In this document: in pieces, positions 11,474-22,372 of the stretch
Numbering within the stretch: the first letter of the stretch is position 1
Layout: each line of letters starts with the position of its first letter
Source: JAYUDN01 sp043739785
GTDB lineage: Bacteria; Patescibacteriota; Gracilibacteria; BD1-5; UBA2023
Assembly (NCBI GenBank): GCA_043739785.1
Contig: JAYUDN010000028.1
Span: forward strand, 1-64,000
DNA length: 64,000 bases
Direction of reading: 5' to 3'
The notes under the pieces: generated by a model
The model's database searches: none
The model's input: the letters and a program-made list of their open reading frames with translations, nothing else
What the model was told of the DNA's origin: nothing
Program-made: the position numbers and the translations under genes

Positions 11474-11800
11474 GTGCTTATATTATTAGGTAGAGTTATT
11501 CTTTTATTCATTTTCTGAAAGGAGTTTTACTTCTTTCAGTAAAATTTTTGAAATACATCGTTATTTCTAGTCGAATTATAGCGAACTTAGTACTCTTAGC
11601 AATGTAATTTTAAAACTTACCTTATGCAAAAAATCGTAAATACTAATCATAAAAAATAACACAAAACCGCTACTAGTAAAGAAAAATAAGATTTATATTA
11701 ATGCAAATATACGCTATAGCAAATAAATGTATTAAGTATATCTGATAAAATACGTACTAATAAGATATTAACTAAGAAATTATCAAAAATTCAATAGATA
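11474..11800. other. AT-rich gene-free interval with one hairpin
   Basis: 327 bases with no coding frame on either strand. A short hairpin, CTGAAAG (11515-11521) with CTTTCAG (11533-11539), lies 42 bases upstream of the membrane-protein start and may be part of its leader. The rest is very AT-rich and could contain promoters. Confidence 0.4.
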
Positions 11801-12328
11801 CTATCTTGGTATTGTTTTTTCGATTTTAACTGCCAATCAACCATGAGGACTCGTTCGAAATGAAAGAGAATCTACGAGTTTTTCAGTGATATGAAATAAC
11901 CCTCTTCCGCGTTTTCACATATATCCACGCCCAACTGTAGTACTTTTTTGTTTGATTTCATTCATCCTGACAACATCGGTACCATATTTTCCATTCCCGG
12001 TATCGTGCACCTCGAGCGACATATAAAATGAACCGTCATTCTCTATCCGTGACGCTATAGTACAAGTATCGATATCTCCTGGTCTACTTCCATGCTCTAT
12101 CGCATTGTTGATGAGCTCATCTGCTACCAAAACGAAACGCCCCCTCCACGGAGCGTGAACATTGTTTTTTGTGAAAATAGTTCCGATAATATCACGAATT
12201 ATCTTGGACTGCGCATGATCCGTTCCAAATAAAATCGTACACTCAAGCTTGCTATAGTCTTGTACTGCACGAATAAATGACTCTAAAGCCGTTTTATAGT
12301 CTTGATGGTTAATATCCAGTGTTATCAT
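11801..12328 (-). CDS. anti-sigma-factor-like histidine-kinase-type ATPase (RsbW family)
   Basis: A 175-residue GHKL ATPase of the RsbW/SpoIIAB type. ADELINNAIEHGSRPGD is the N box, EVHDTGNGKYG the G1 box, and VGRGYMGKRGRGLFHI the Gly-rich lid, two of whose glycines are TGA. Proteins of this type phosphorylate an anti-anti-sigma partner or bind a sigma factor. No partner is adjacent; the main sigma factor rpoD lies 8 kb away. ATG 12328 is preceded by AGGGAG, one of the few Shine-Dalgarno-like sites here, which decides this start over ATGs further upstream. Confidence 0.8.
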
Positions 12329-12374
12329 GAGGGAAGTTACTCCCTGTAAGTATATCATAGTTCTTTTAAAAAAC

Positions 12375-12402
12375 AAAAAAAATCCCGAATTCGGGATTTT
12401 TC
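12375..12402. terminator. Rho-independent terminator of the HU gene
   Basis: AAAATCCCGAA and TTCGGGATTTT form a perfect stem at 12379-12400, with A-rich sequence left and T-rich sequence right, so it can act in both directions. It lies 12 bases beyond the HU stop codon. Confidence 0.9.
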
Positions 12403-12413
12403 TTTTTATGAGA

Positions 12414-12686
12414 CTATCTTACCGCCTCTTTGAGGGTCTTACCAGCACGGAAGACAGGAGTCTTCATAGCAGGAATCTTGATTTTAGCCCCAGTCTTAGG
12501 GTTAACACCATTTCGAGCCGCTCGGTGAGAAACCTTCCAAGCACCAAATCCAGTTACATTTACTTCTTCACCTTTTTTAAGGCTCTTAGTAATTACTTCT
12601 ATCATAGAAGTAAGCGCCTTAGATACTGCATCTTGAGAAAGACCAGCCTTAGCGGCAACTGATTTTATAAAGTCCTGCTTTTTCAT
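12414..12686 (-). CDS. hup: DNA-binding protein HU
   Basis: A 90-residue HU/IHF-family protein of standard length that bends and compacts DNA. MKKQDFIKSVAAKAGLS begins the helical dimer interface; GFGAWKVSHRAARNGVNP and GAKIKIPAMKTPVFRAGK are the beta-arm and core. All glycines use GGN, as expected for a highly expressed gene. It is followed by a strong terminator and stands alone. Confidence 0.97.
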   Translation of the reverse strand: MKKQDFIKSVAAKAGLSQDAVSKALTSMIEVITKSLKKGEEVNVTGFGAWKVSHRAARNGVNPKTGAKIKIPAMKTPVFRAGKTLKEAVR

Positions 12687-12842
12687 AAATGGAAAAGTTA
12701 AGAAATAAAGGACAAGGGCATTATAGGAGCCTTATAAATAATTGCAAACATTTTTTTATATTAAAGCCTTTTTTAGAGAGGGTACCCACTGTCAATAGTA
12801 TTATTTTCCGCTCCTAGAAGCCAAAAAGTCTCTATTCATTAT

Positions 12843-12862
12843 TTTGGCTCTACAGAGCCAAA
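12843..12862. terminator. hairpin downstream of mraY
   Basis: TTTGGCTC (12843-12850), loop TACA, GAGCCAAA (12855-12862). It lies about 55 bases beyond the mraY stop. A further GAGCCAAAA follows at ~12875. A terminator role is inferred; there is no long U run. Confidence 0.45.
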
Positions 12863-12917
12863 TCAGCATAACAGAGCCAAAACTTGTGATTATGGCGAAT
12901 ACATAATTGAATCAATC

Positions 12918-13982
12918 CTAGAGTTTTCCTGATGCAGAAAGGATAAGTCAGACAAAAGCAAGAACAATCCCAATGAGCCAAAACCTTTGAACAATTGTTT
13001 CTTCCTTCCATCCTATGGCTTCAAGGTGATGGTGAAATGGAGCGATACGAAATATTTTTTTCCCATTTCTGAGCTTCTTACTGGTCATCTGGAGAATTAC
13101 GGAAATCGTCTCGATGATAAAGAGGCTTCCTGTTACCAGAAGGATAACGAGCGTATCGGTCATCATCGCGATGATAGCAAGGGTAGCTCAGAGCGAAAGT
13201 GATCAGAGGTCGCCCATATAAAATTTGGCAGGTTTTACATTGAACCACAAAAAGGCAATAAGAGATCATGATATAATCATGCAGAGCGTCGAGAGGATAT
13301 AGAGGTCTTTATTGTAACAAATAAATGCATAGACGGTATAGTTGAAGAGGAGGAGACCTCCTGCAAGACCATCAAGTCCATCGGTAATATTCACACTATT
13401 CGCCATGCTTACGACGATGAGAATAAAGAGGGGTATATATATAAGAGAGAGTCCGATATCGCCAAAAAATGGAATATTCATCGTATGATACCCGAGTTTC
13501 GAATAGAACCACCAGGCACCCATACCAGCAAAAAGAAGAAGGAGCGCCATTTTGACTCGAGCGGAAAGTCCTTTGGTTCTTCAGATTTCTCTGATATTGA
13601 GATAGTCATCGATACATCCGATAGCGCCAACCGTAAAGAGCGTAAAAAGTGGAAGGAAGGTTTCTTCTCGATTCCAGAGGGAGTATTTGAGGGAAAGACT
13701 GATAATGCCATCTATTTTCCATCAAAGGAAGTGAGCAATGATCGAAAGACCGACGAGTAAAAATACTACAAAAAGAATGATGAATCCTCCCATCGTCGGG
13801 GTTCCCGCCTTCGCACTATGAAGTTTTGCAAATTCGGTGGCCTTTCCAGAGAGTGCTTCTTCACGGATCTTCTTCCCGAGGTTATACCGATGAAGGAGTC
13901 GGATAAAGCCAGGAATCAGCAAGAAGGTTATCACGCTTGAAATCACGAATCCTCAAAGGATAAATATAAGATTGGAGTTCAT
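12918..13982 (-). CDS. mraY: phospho-N-acetylmuramoyl-pentapeptide transferase
   Basis: A 354-residue polytopic enzyme that transfers phospho-MurNAc-pentapeptide to undecaprenyl phosphate, the first membrane step of peptidoglycan synthesis. Visible: KAGTPTMGGF near residue 60, the NSVNITDGLDGLAGG active-site motif, and APFHHHLEAIGW with the HHH motif. The family is usually ~320-360 residues. TGA encodes Gly at several sites, including the N-terminal FILGGFV. No other mur gene is in the window, so the gene is displaced from the usual dcw cluster. Confidence 0.95.
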
Positions 13983-14059
13983 ATGAAGAAAAATCAGAGA
14001 AGAGTATATCTGGATTTTTATTTTTGCAAGCGAACCCTTTTTAGTACAAATGGATAATC

Positions 14060-14083
14060 GAGTAAGAATTATGCCTTACTCTC
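14060..14083. terminator. hairpin overlapping the end of the MscS gene
   Basis: GAGTAAG (14060-14066) pairs with CTTACTC (14075-14081) around an eight-base loop containing the TAA stop of the channel gene. It is a weak terminator candidate because no U tract is obvious. Confidence 0.35.
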
Positions 14084-14959
14084 GACTCATTCACGATCGC
14101 CTCGATAGATATACTGATAGAGAAATATGCGCATCGATTCTTCGAAATTTTTGTCTTCTTCGGGGAGTTTTATTTCTATCTGATAGATATAGTCCTGGAC
14201 ATTCGGATCCGTAGCTGTGATTTCGACAGCAATCGGATCATAACTTTCTATTTTTTCTTGGATTTCTTCTATAGCCGTCTGTATGAATCATCTTTTTTCC
14301 GTCCGTCGAAATGGGAGCTTGAACGTATAGAGATGATAGCGGTTTTTGGTCATATTTTCTATGGTTTCATTGGTGATGGTTCGGTTAGGAATGTAAGCGA
14401 CATTTCCATCATAACCCATGATCTTGGTATAATTCAGGGTGATTTCTTCGATGACTCACTCGATGCGAGGACTTCTCTGCGGAATAGCGATACGATCCCC
14501 GATATCAAACATTCGACTCATAATAATCGTGAGACTTCAGAGGAGATTCGAAAGGATGTCTTTACTGGCGAGGGCAAAGATCGCTCCACTGATTCCAGCT
14601 CCGGTCAAGATATTGGTCGAGTCTATCCCTATTTCATGGAGGACGATGAGTGCAATAGAAACCCATACCAGACTGATGCTGATGAATTTGAGAAGTGGGA
14701 TAAACTTTCCGATCAGCATATGTCCACCTCTAGAATACTCCCGTAGCTCCTGAAAGAGCATGCTTACGACACTGCTGAGAAATATAGCAATGATAAGATA
14801 GCGAAATACGAGATAGATGCGATCGATATGATACCGCAGCTGTGGTGCTATCTCGATATATTCGATACTGTAGTGGTACAATATAATCCCAAGCGAAAGC
14901 ATAGAAGCCAGGAAGAGGAGATACCAAAGATGAGAAATTCGAGAATACTTGTAGTACAT
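14069..14959 (-). CDS. small-conductance mechanosensitive channel (MscS family)
   Basis: A 296-residue channel that releases solutes under osmotic downshock. Three hydrophobic segments occupy residues ~10-110, followed by a pore-lining helix region (GAGISGAIFALASKDILSNLLG) and a beta domain (FDIGDRIAIP, VEEI-type strands, YIPNRTI). Gly codons TGA occur at 14537 and 14288 among others. The last five residues (GVESKA region) follow a TGA at 14087 that would be the stop in the standard code. It is divergent from the FtsA-like gene. Confidence 0.88.
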
Positions 14960-15103
14960 GCTGTCATAGTAGCATAATTCGTTTTCTTATGCAATTATTT
15001 GATATTTATGCAACGATTTTCCTATTTTTTCTGACCTTTTGGTTTTACATTTCGTGGAAAACCTATAGACTCGGGAAATATTCTTTGTCAATATATACTT
15101 TCC

Positions 15104-16330
15104 ATGAGGTTTCGTTTGTCTCATATTCACGATTACAATACCTTTCTCGCGATCGATGTTTGATCCTACCGAGTTCGATCCACTGCGTATCAAATTGAAG
15201 AGAGTGGAAATTGTCAAGAACTCTGATACGGGATGGTTCGTCAGGGGCGACAAAACTACAGTGAATGAGGTATTGTCGATATGCGTGGCGTCGCTTCCTC
15301 TATAGAACAGGCGATAAGAGTTTCGACAAAATCACTCGAGAATTCTATCGAGGATATCATCATCGGATTTTCATCTGAATACTATGAGTTCGATATTATC
15401 ACTTCCCAATACATACGAGCCGATACGACTTCTACGCTCACGATGGAGGAGATCGATACTATGATTAAGAAGATAGAGAAGCAATCCTTCCAGACCATCC
15501 AAGAAAAAATGGAGGCAAAATATGGAAAATCGGACTACGATATGCGACTTATTTCGAGTATTTTGAGCGCTGTATTTATCGATGGCAGAAAGGTGAATAA
15601 TCCTATAGGATTTACCGGAAAGACGATAAAACTCACGATCTGTAATATTTTTCTTCCGGCTGCAGAGTTCAATATTATGCGTTCCATCGTCGCAAGCCTA
15701 GATAAGAAAACTATATCTATCATCCCGATGCCTCTCGTATATCCGCGGGTTATAGAAAATACTGACTACGCCGATGCCAAGGTTATTTTCATAGATATAT
15801 GACATAGCTATGTTACCTTTCTCCAGTCTGGAAAAAATGAAATCGAATCCTTCGAAACACATCATCTTGGCTTCGCTACGCTCTATAGTGAACTTTCCCT
15901 TCTCTATAAGGAGTACACCGTGCTCGAACTTGAGAAACGAATGGTTGATTTTATCCACCATCCTGAAGTTTTAAAAAAAGAAGCAAATGCTCTTTATGTG
16001 AGTTTTACTGATTTCTTTCTTTATATCGTGGATCTTCTTGCAGTTTTTATAGAGAAACAGAGTAAAACGGGTCCGGCCCATTCTCTGATTCTCAATGGAG
16101 CGTGTTTTTCTGATGAGGAAGTACCTGCATTTTTCAAAAAAATGTGCAAAGAAAAATGTGCATTCGATGGAGTTTGGTATATACTCTGAGCTATTGTCGC
16201 AGAAAAATCAACTTCTCGATCCATAGCTCCGCTGAATTACGGCCTTTCGATTATCGCTCAAGATTTGCTTCTGACGAAGAAAGATCCATTTATTCGAATC
16301 CTTCGATATATTCTCTATCAGTATGAATAA
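15104..16330 (+). CDS. FtsA/PilM-like actin-fold ATPase
   Basis: A 408-residue protein of the FtsA/PilM branch of the actin superfamily. FLAIDVGSYRVRSTAYQI is the phosphate-1 loop and GGIVDMRGVASSIEQAI the following conserved segment of FtsA. A SHS2-like insert follows (residues ~70-190). IFIDIGHSYVTFL is phosphate-2, its Gly being TGA at 15800, and GPAHSLILNGACF the adenosine motif. Start ATG 15104 lies 4 bases after TATACT, suggesting a leaderless mRNA; an in-frame ATG at 15008 is the alternative. The next gene overlaps by 8 bases, so the two probably form a complex at the membrane. PilM is an alternative given the pilT genes elsewhere. Confidence 0.8.
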
Positions 16331-17969
16331 TCTCAAGATAAAAATTACTCGTGAAATGGGAATGCTTTGAACGCTTCAGTTTATAGAAGAAGAAATTGTA
16401 AAAGAAGCTTCCCGGGGAACGATTACTATAGATTTGAGTGATGCAACTTTTCGAATCGGGCATGATTTTTTTGCTGTATTGAAGAAACGGCATGGGAAAG
16501 AGCACATAATATGTATCCTTCCATCCGGGACTGCGACAGAACCGTTTGAGCGCTATGGGATGGAGATTACGACGGAGTGAAGTCGATCTGAATTCGAAAA
16601 AGAATTCTCGAAAAAACACATTTTGAGGCATAACTTTACGGCACTCGAGTATATACAATACGAGATGAAACGAGTGTGGCAGTTCATTATTTTCTATGTG
16701 GAACGACATCGAAAGTGAAAAAAATATATCAAAATATCTGGACAACGGGGAAGTTTTTTCTTGATTATTTTTGGACTTATTATGTCCGTTTCGCTCCTTT
16801 TGTTTATTTTTTATTTTGCGATTTCGAAAACACTGGTCTATATCGAGCCACAGATGAGCATACGACCCGTTAGTTCCAATATTATCTTCTGAGCCTCTAC
16901 TGGCACATCGATCCTTACTCCAAAAAATAAAATAGATACGAAACGAGAGAGTTTGTCATTCGATCATTCGATGAAATTCAACATTACTGCCATAGATCCG
17001 AACTCCATCTCGAATGCGAAGGGTATCCTCGTTATCTACAATGAACTGACACAGGATCAAGATCTGAAACCAAATACTCGATTTACGACTGATGACGGCC
17101 TCGTATTTCGAGCAGAGGGATGGATCAAAGTTCCGAAATCGAAAACGATCAATGGAGTGACAGAAATAGGAAGCGTCGAAGTGCCAGTGGTCGCAGATAC
17201 CGTCGATATATTCGGAGTTTCCATAGGGGATCGTGGAAATATCAAGGATGGGGTCACGATGACTATTCCTGGACTCAAGTTCAATAGAGATCGTGTCTAT
17301 GCACGATCGAAAGGGGATTTTAGCGGATGACAAAATCCACTGATCCATGTGATTACTGACGAAGAACTCACTCGGTTTAAGAATCTCCTCAGAGAACAAA
17401 CGAAGAAACTCGCGACGGAAGCACTTGTAAAATATGTTGCCTGAGAAAATAAAAGCAAGGACGAAGACTATGAACTCCTTATGGGAGATTCGGTCAATTT
17501 TCAAGAAGGAGATATCGAACTTCTCGGCGGGCTCAAAGTAGGAGTATTTGCTGATGAAGTCGAACTAAAAATGACCGTATCAACATCAGCACTCTTCTAT
17601 GATAAAAAATCAACCGTCGCCTATCTGAAACAACTCTTTCGTGAGGGGCTCCTCGCTGGTACGGATAAGGAAGTAGCCGTCCATGAAGATTCACTGCGTA
17701 TTTCCAATATTATCTCTCGAAGCGACGGAGATGCTACGATTAAGGCGACCATGGAAATGGATACGACGATTACCTATGATTTCGAAAACCCAGCCAATGA
17801 ACTGACCAGGCAGATGAAAATACTCATAGCAGGACTTGATCGAGATACCGCTAAGACCCGAATCATGAATACGGGATACGTACGAGATGTGACGATCAAA
17901 TTTTCCCCTTTTTGGATGCGACGTGTTTCGAACAATCTCGACAATATCGAGTTCGTGATACAGAAGTAG
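16323..17969 (+). CDS. membrane-anchored protein with baseplate-J-like extracytoplasmic part
   Basis: A 548-residue protein. Residues ~1-145 are a cytoplasmic domain, then one membrane helix (FFLIIFGLIMSVSLLLFIFY, residues ~150-172), then a ~375-residue outside region rich in beta strands with phrases like GSVEVPVVADTVDIFG and GNIKDGVTMTIPGL. These resemble the baseplate-J-like domains annotated in many CPR membrane proteins. The N-terminal part starts MNNLKIKITREMGM. Translation is coupled to the actin-like ATPase by an ATG overlapping its stop region. It may be the membrane partner of that ATPase in division or envelope assembly; this is inference. Confidence 0.7.
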
Positions 17970-18008
17970 GAAGGGGAAAATTGGGAAGTCGGAGTGAGAA
18001 AAAGGTAT

Positions 18009-18028
18009 AAGTAAGCTGCTTTTACTTA
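18009..18028. other. small hairpin in the interval before dnaG
   Basis: AAGTAA-type arms around GCTGC at about 18009-18028. The interval 17970-18261 (292 bases) otherwise holds no gene; it should contain the dnaG promoter. Confidence 0.3.
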
Positions 18029-18261
18029 TGTTTTAGGAACTATTCGAGTACGGAAGTGAACCTTTGAATGGTAGAAATATGTATTGCCTTTATAGTTTAT
18101 TTCTCTAAAATAGACTGAAAATTGGAAGTCAGAATTTTAAGGTATTCAAGTATTGGATAGAAAAATCTTGCTTCTGTATTACACAAATGAAACTATATAG
18201 AGCTCAAATATTGTATTTTCATTCTTCAAAACGAAACCCGAATCGGTAACTCTCACCCTTC

Positions 18262-19989
18262 ATGTCCCTCTCCCAAGAAATAGAAGCAAAAATCAGTATA
18301 GTGGATCTCGTTTCACGCTATGTCCCTCTCAAAAAGGCTGGGATGAACTATAAGTGACTCTCCCCTTTCGTCCAAGAAAAAACCCCTTCTTTTGTCGTAT
18401 CTCCGGCCAAAAATATTGCCTATTGTTTCTCGAGTCATCGAGGAGGCGGGCCGATCAAGTTTCTCATGGAAATCGAGCACATCGAGTTTCGAGAAGCGGT
18501 CCAGATCCTCGCAAAGGAAGCGGGAGTAGAGTTCAAAACGAGTTTTCGTGGGGAAAAATGAGAAGCCCAGGAAGATATCTACGCGCTCTACAAAAAAGCT
18601 GCGGCCTGGTATCATCAGTCTCTTTTTGAGAGTGAAAATAAAAAGGCCCTTCAATACCTTCTCGATCGCAATATTTCCCTCGAAACGATTACAAAATTCG
18701 AACTCGGATATTCGAATAATCCTCGAGATATGTGGTATGCGATGAAGGAAGCCAATTTTTCAGATACTTTTTTGATTGAAAGTGGTATATTTCTCTCTTC
18801 AAGTCGTGATAAATTTTTCGGACGTATCGTATTCCCAATCGCGAATGATCGAGGCCATGTTGTAGGTTTTACGGCTCGAGTGCTCGATGATGGTTTACCG
18901 AAATACCTCAATTCACCGGCATCACCTATTTTTGATAAGAGCTCGATCTTGTACGGGTTTCACCTCGCGAAACAAGAGGTCGCTCGCCATGGTAAAATCA
19001 TCATCGTGGAATGACAGATGGATACGATCACGCTTCATCAGGCAGGAATTACGTACGCTGTCGGCATCAGCGGGACCGCACTCACCGAACGTCATATCAA
19101 GATTCTGAAGCGATTCGTCAAGGAGGTATATTTCTGTCTCGATAGTGATAATGCCGGGGTGAAGGCGACGATGAGTTCTTTTCCTCTCATACTCAATGAA
19201 GATATCGATGTAAAGATTATTTCGATTCCGAACGGAAAGGATCCGGATGAATTCATACGAGGATGATGAGTCTTTCAGGATCTCCTCTTGAATGCGATAT
19301 CTCCCAATACGTATATTGTCAATGAGGGCAACCGAAAGTTCGACATGCACTCCCCTATCGGAAAGAAACAGCTTCTCGAGGAGTGTTTTGCCTTCCATCT
19401 GAAGATTTCATCGATTTCTATCCTCGATCAGTACTTTCGAGAGCTTTCCTTTCGCCTTGGTATATCCCTTGATGCGATCTATCAAGAATTCAATCAGTAT
19501 AAAAAAACGCAACGGAATAAACCCATCCCCTCGTATCTCCTACAAAAGTCTGAATCTGAAACGGAAAGGAAGAATATTCCTATAGAAATTTCTATATTTG
19601 ACAAAATGGCTATTTATATAGAGCATTTTAACTTTTTCGATTTGTTTTCTGCAAATTTTCGATATACTCTTGACGAACTCTCTACAGCGAGAGATTTTGC
19701 TTTGCTTTTTTCAGTACTCTCTCACACGGTTTGAGATGAGGATATTCTCGAAAAGAAGCGTCTCGCTGAGCTGATCGTAGAAGAGGAAGTGACTCAACTT
19801 TCTCCTGCTCTTTCCGAACAAACATTTCTCGATATGCTCCGCTCCCTTCATAGAATACTTTTCTTACAGGAACGTGACCGCATGCTCTTCCCACTGGATC
19901 CACATTCGTCTGAATACCTCGAGGTCTATCAGATCCTGATGCAGCAAGCCCGATCTATTGGACTTCCATCAAACATTATGAAGGAATAA
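18262..19989 (+). CDS. dnaG: DNA primase with degraded zinc ribbon
   Basis: A 575-residue DnaG primase that makes RNA primers for replication. The N-terminal zinc-ribbon region is present in position but its ligands are lost: the usual CPFH is SPFV and the usual CFGCG is CFSSH, leaving one Cys. The toprim core is intact: IIIVEGQMDTITLHQAG, SGTALTERH, FCLDSDNAGVKA and PNGKDPDEFI. The RNA-polymerase-like domain includes GRIVFPIANDRGHVVGFTAR. TGA is used for Gly throughout, for example the Gly in VEGQMD at 19012. The helicase-binding C-terminal domain (~residues 430-575) is divergent. It lies directly upstream of rpoD, as in many bacterial macromolecular-synthesis operons. Confidence 0.93.
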
Positions 19990-20062
19990 TGCTTTATTCA
20001 AGTATTTACAAAAGTTATAAACTACTTTGTAAACATCAATTTCGATTACTAAACCACTTTCT

Positions 20063-21469
20063 ATGACCAAAAAAAAATATACCGATGATTCTCAGGTGGA
20101 GGAAATTGACCTTTCCATGATCGATGCTGAGAGTATTATCCTTCCAGAAATCAAAGAAAAACCGTTAAAAGGGGCTTCGAAATGAGTGAGCAAACATGAC
20201 ATCGACGAAGAAGAATGAGATGGTGATGATATACTGTTTCCGATCGATAAGGATGAGGATTTTGAGCTCGATCCAGACCTAGATGATGAGGATGATTTCG
20301 ATAGCGATAGCCCCAAGAAAGATAACTATAAGAGTCCGAAGGATTACTTTACGGATGGACGTCGAAAAAAAGAAATCAAGAAATTTATCGACGTGACGGT
20401 TCCTCAGGAGTTTCTGGAGGGCTTTTCAGAGCCACTGCAGCTTCTCCTCAAAAAAGGAAAATCACTCGGAAAACTCGTCTACGATGAAGTGATGACTTCC
20501 CTGCCACCCGGAGATGATATCGAACTGATGGACGAGGTATTTTCGCGTATTTCGAAGCTCGGTATCGAGCTCGTCGATTCGCTGGATCAAGAAGAAGTGT
20601 TTGCTGATGCAGGAAAAGTAAAAAATGAAATCGATCTTTCAGAAATATCAGATGACAGTATCCGAATGTACCTCAATGAAATCGGACGATTTTCTCTCAT
20701 CGATGCTGAGGAAGAAGTACGTCTTGGTCACCTGATTCAAAAATGAGATCAGGAGGCACGAAAGCGGCTTGCGGAAGCAAATCTTCGACTCGTTGTCTCG
20801 ATCGCAAAGAAGTATATGGGGCGCGGTCTTGGGCTCCTGGACCTCGTCCAAGAAGGTAATGTATGACTCTTTCGTGCGGTCGATAAGTTTGATCCGGATC
20901 GAGGATTCAAATTTTCTACCTATGCGACGTGGTGGATCCGTCAATGAGTGACTCGAGCTATTGCTGATCAAGCGCGTACGATCCGAGTCCCCGTCCATAT
21001 GGTCGAAACGATCAATAAATTCAACCATACCTACCGTCGCCTTACTCAAGAACTCGCTCGTGAACCTCTCATGGAGGAACTCGCCCTCGAACTTGAAATG
21101 GATGTGCGCAAGGTGCGCCAGATCATGCGTATTTCTCAGGATATCCTCTCGCTAGACTCTCCAGTTGGTGGTGAAGAGGATACCACCCTCGGAGACTTCG
21201 TCGAAGACGATAAGTACCTCACACCTGAGAAAGCGACCAATCTCTCCATCCTCAAGGAAAATCTCTACGAAATGCTCAATTTCCTCACTCCTCGTGAGAA
21301 AAAAATCATCGTCATGCGATTCGGGCTCGATGGAGGAGATATGCATACACTCGAGGAAGTCGGAAAGGAATTCGGTGTGACCCGTGAGCGTGTTCGTCAG
21401 ATCGAAGCCAAGACCCTTGAAAAGCTCAAGACTCACCCCAGCGCGGATAAAATACGATTCTTCCATTAA
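20063..21469 (+). CDS. rpoD: primary sigma factor RpoD (sigma-70)
   Basis: A 468-residue housekeeping sigma factor. The N-terminal ~115 residues are strongly acidic (DEDFELDPDLDDEDD) and replace region 1.1. Region 1.2 is DDSIRMYLNEIGRFSL; region 2 includes RLVVSIAKKYMGRGLGLLDL and FKFSTYATWWIRQGVTRAIADQ, where TGA gives G instead of the common A or G; region 3 is RTIRVPVHMVETINKF; region 4 is GVTRERVRQIEAKTLEKL. The -10 box recognition fits the TATACT/TATAAT boxes seen here. It is 73 bases after dnaG and ends at a strong terminator. Confidence 0.96.
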
Positions 21470-21496
21470 AAAAAACTCCCGAAAGGGAGTTTTTTT
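21470..21496 (+). terminator. Rho-independent terminator of rpoD
   Basis: AAAAAACTCCC (21470-21480), loop GAAA, GGGAGTTTTTTT (21485-21496), directly after the rpoD stop. It also serves the convergent dioxygenase gene. Confidence 0.93.
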
Positions 21497-21542
21497 GGTG
21501 AGGCTGATTGATGAGAAATATACTCGTTTTGAGACAATCTAA

Positions 21543-22319
21543 TTATCTCCATACCATACTTCGCATTGAGAGGTTTCCCATAACGATGTCTTCTGTAAAA
21601 AACTCGACTGTATCTGTAGTATCGACTGTTCCAAGGAGAGGAATAAGTGGGAGGAAATGGTCATATGAGGGCTGAGCTAGTAGTGCTATTTCTCCCCAGG
21701 ACTCGAAATCTAGGATATCATCATACGCTTTCGATTCGATTCACTGAGCGACTCTTGTATCGAACTCTTGAGCCCAACTATAGGTATTTTTTCCAGTCCA
21801 GTCGATCATACGGAGATTGTGGACGATATTCCCACTTCCGATGATAAGGATTCACTGATCTCTCAGACCAGCGAGTTTTTTTCAAAATGCAAAATGCCAA
21901 GCCAGAGGTTTTGCATAGTCAAGACTCATTTGTATGACAGGAATATAAGCTTCTGGAAAGAGGTGAATAAGGGTCGACCAAGCCCCATGATCGAGTCAGT
22001 GTCTATTATCCTCTATGATTGGAAAGTCCTCTCAGAGGTGATGAATTATCTCCTCAGCAATGGAAATTGATCCAGGAGTCGCATACTTGATTCGATAGAG
22101 CTCATCTGGAAACCCGTACATATCATAGATCATCTCGGGGGTTTCACTCGTATTGATCCGAGTTTCTCACTCGGTAATCCAGTGGGCTGAGAGCATGAGG
22201 ATGGCTCTTGGTCGAGGTAAACTCTCCCCAATCGCTTTCCAGGTTTTGGTGAAGATATTTTCTTCTATGGAGTTCATAGGACTCCCATGACCGACAAACA
22301 CAACGGGAAGCTTGCTCAT
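21543..22319 (-). CDS. DODA-type extradiol ring-cleavage dioxygenase
   Basis: A 258-residue LigB-family protein of the 4,5-DOPA dioxygenase (YgiD) type. VVFVGHGSPMNSIEENIFT begins the fold with its first metal-ligand His; AILMLSAHWIT has the second; LDHGAWSTL and IGSGNIVHNLR are conserved blocks. About seven TGA codons encode Gly, so it is not visible as one gene under the standard code. The natural substrate in this lineage is unknown. It is convergent with rpoD. Confidence 0.88.
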
Positions 22320-22372
22320 ACAATTAATTTAAAATATAAAGTAATTATATGACGAAAGTAATTATTGCAAAT

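Noticed and set aside
6813..17969. Prophage suggested by a holin-family-4 protein and a baseplate-J-like protein
   Set aside because: Both families are common chromosomal genes; no integrase, capsid, terminase or tail genes are present.
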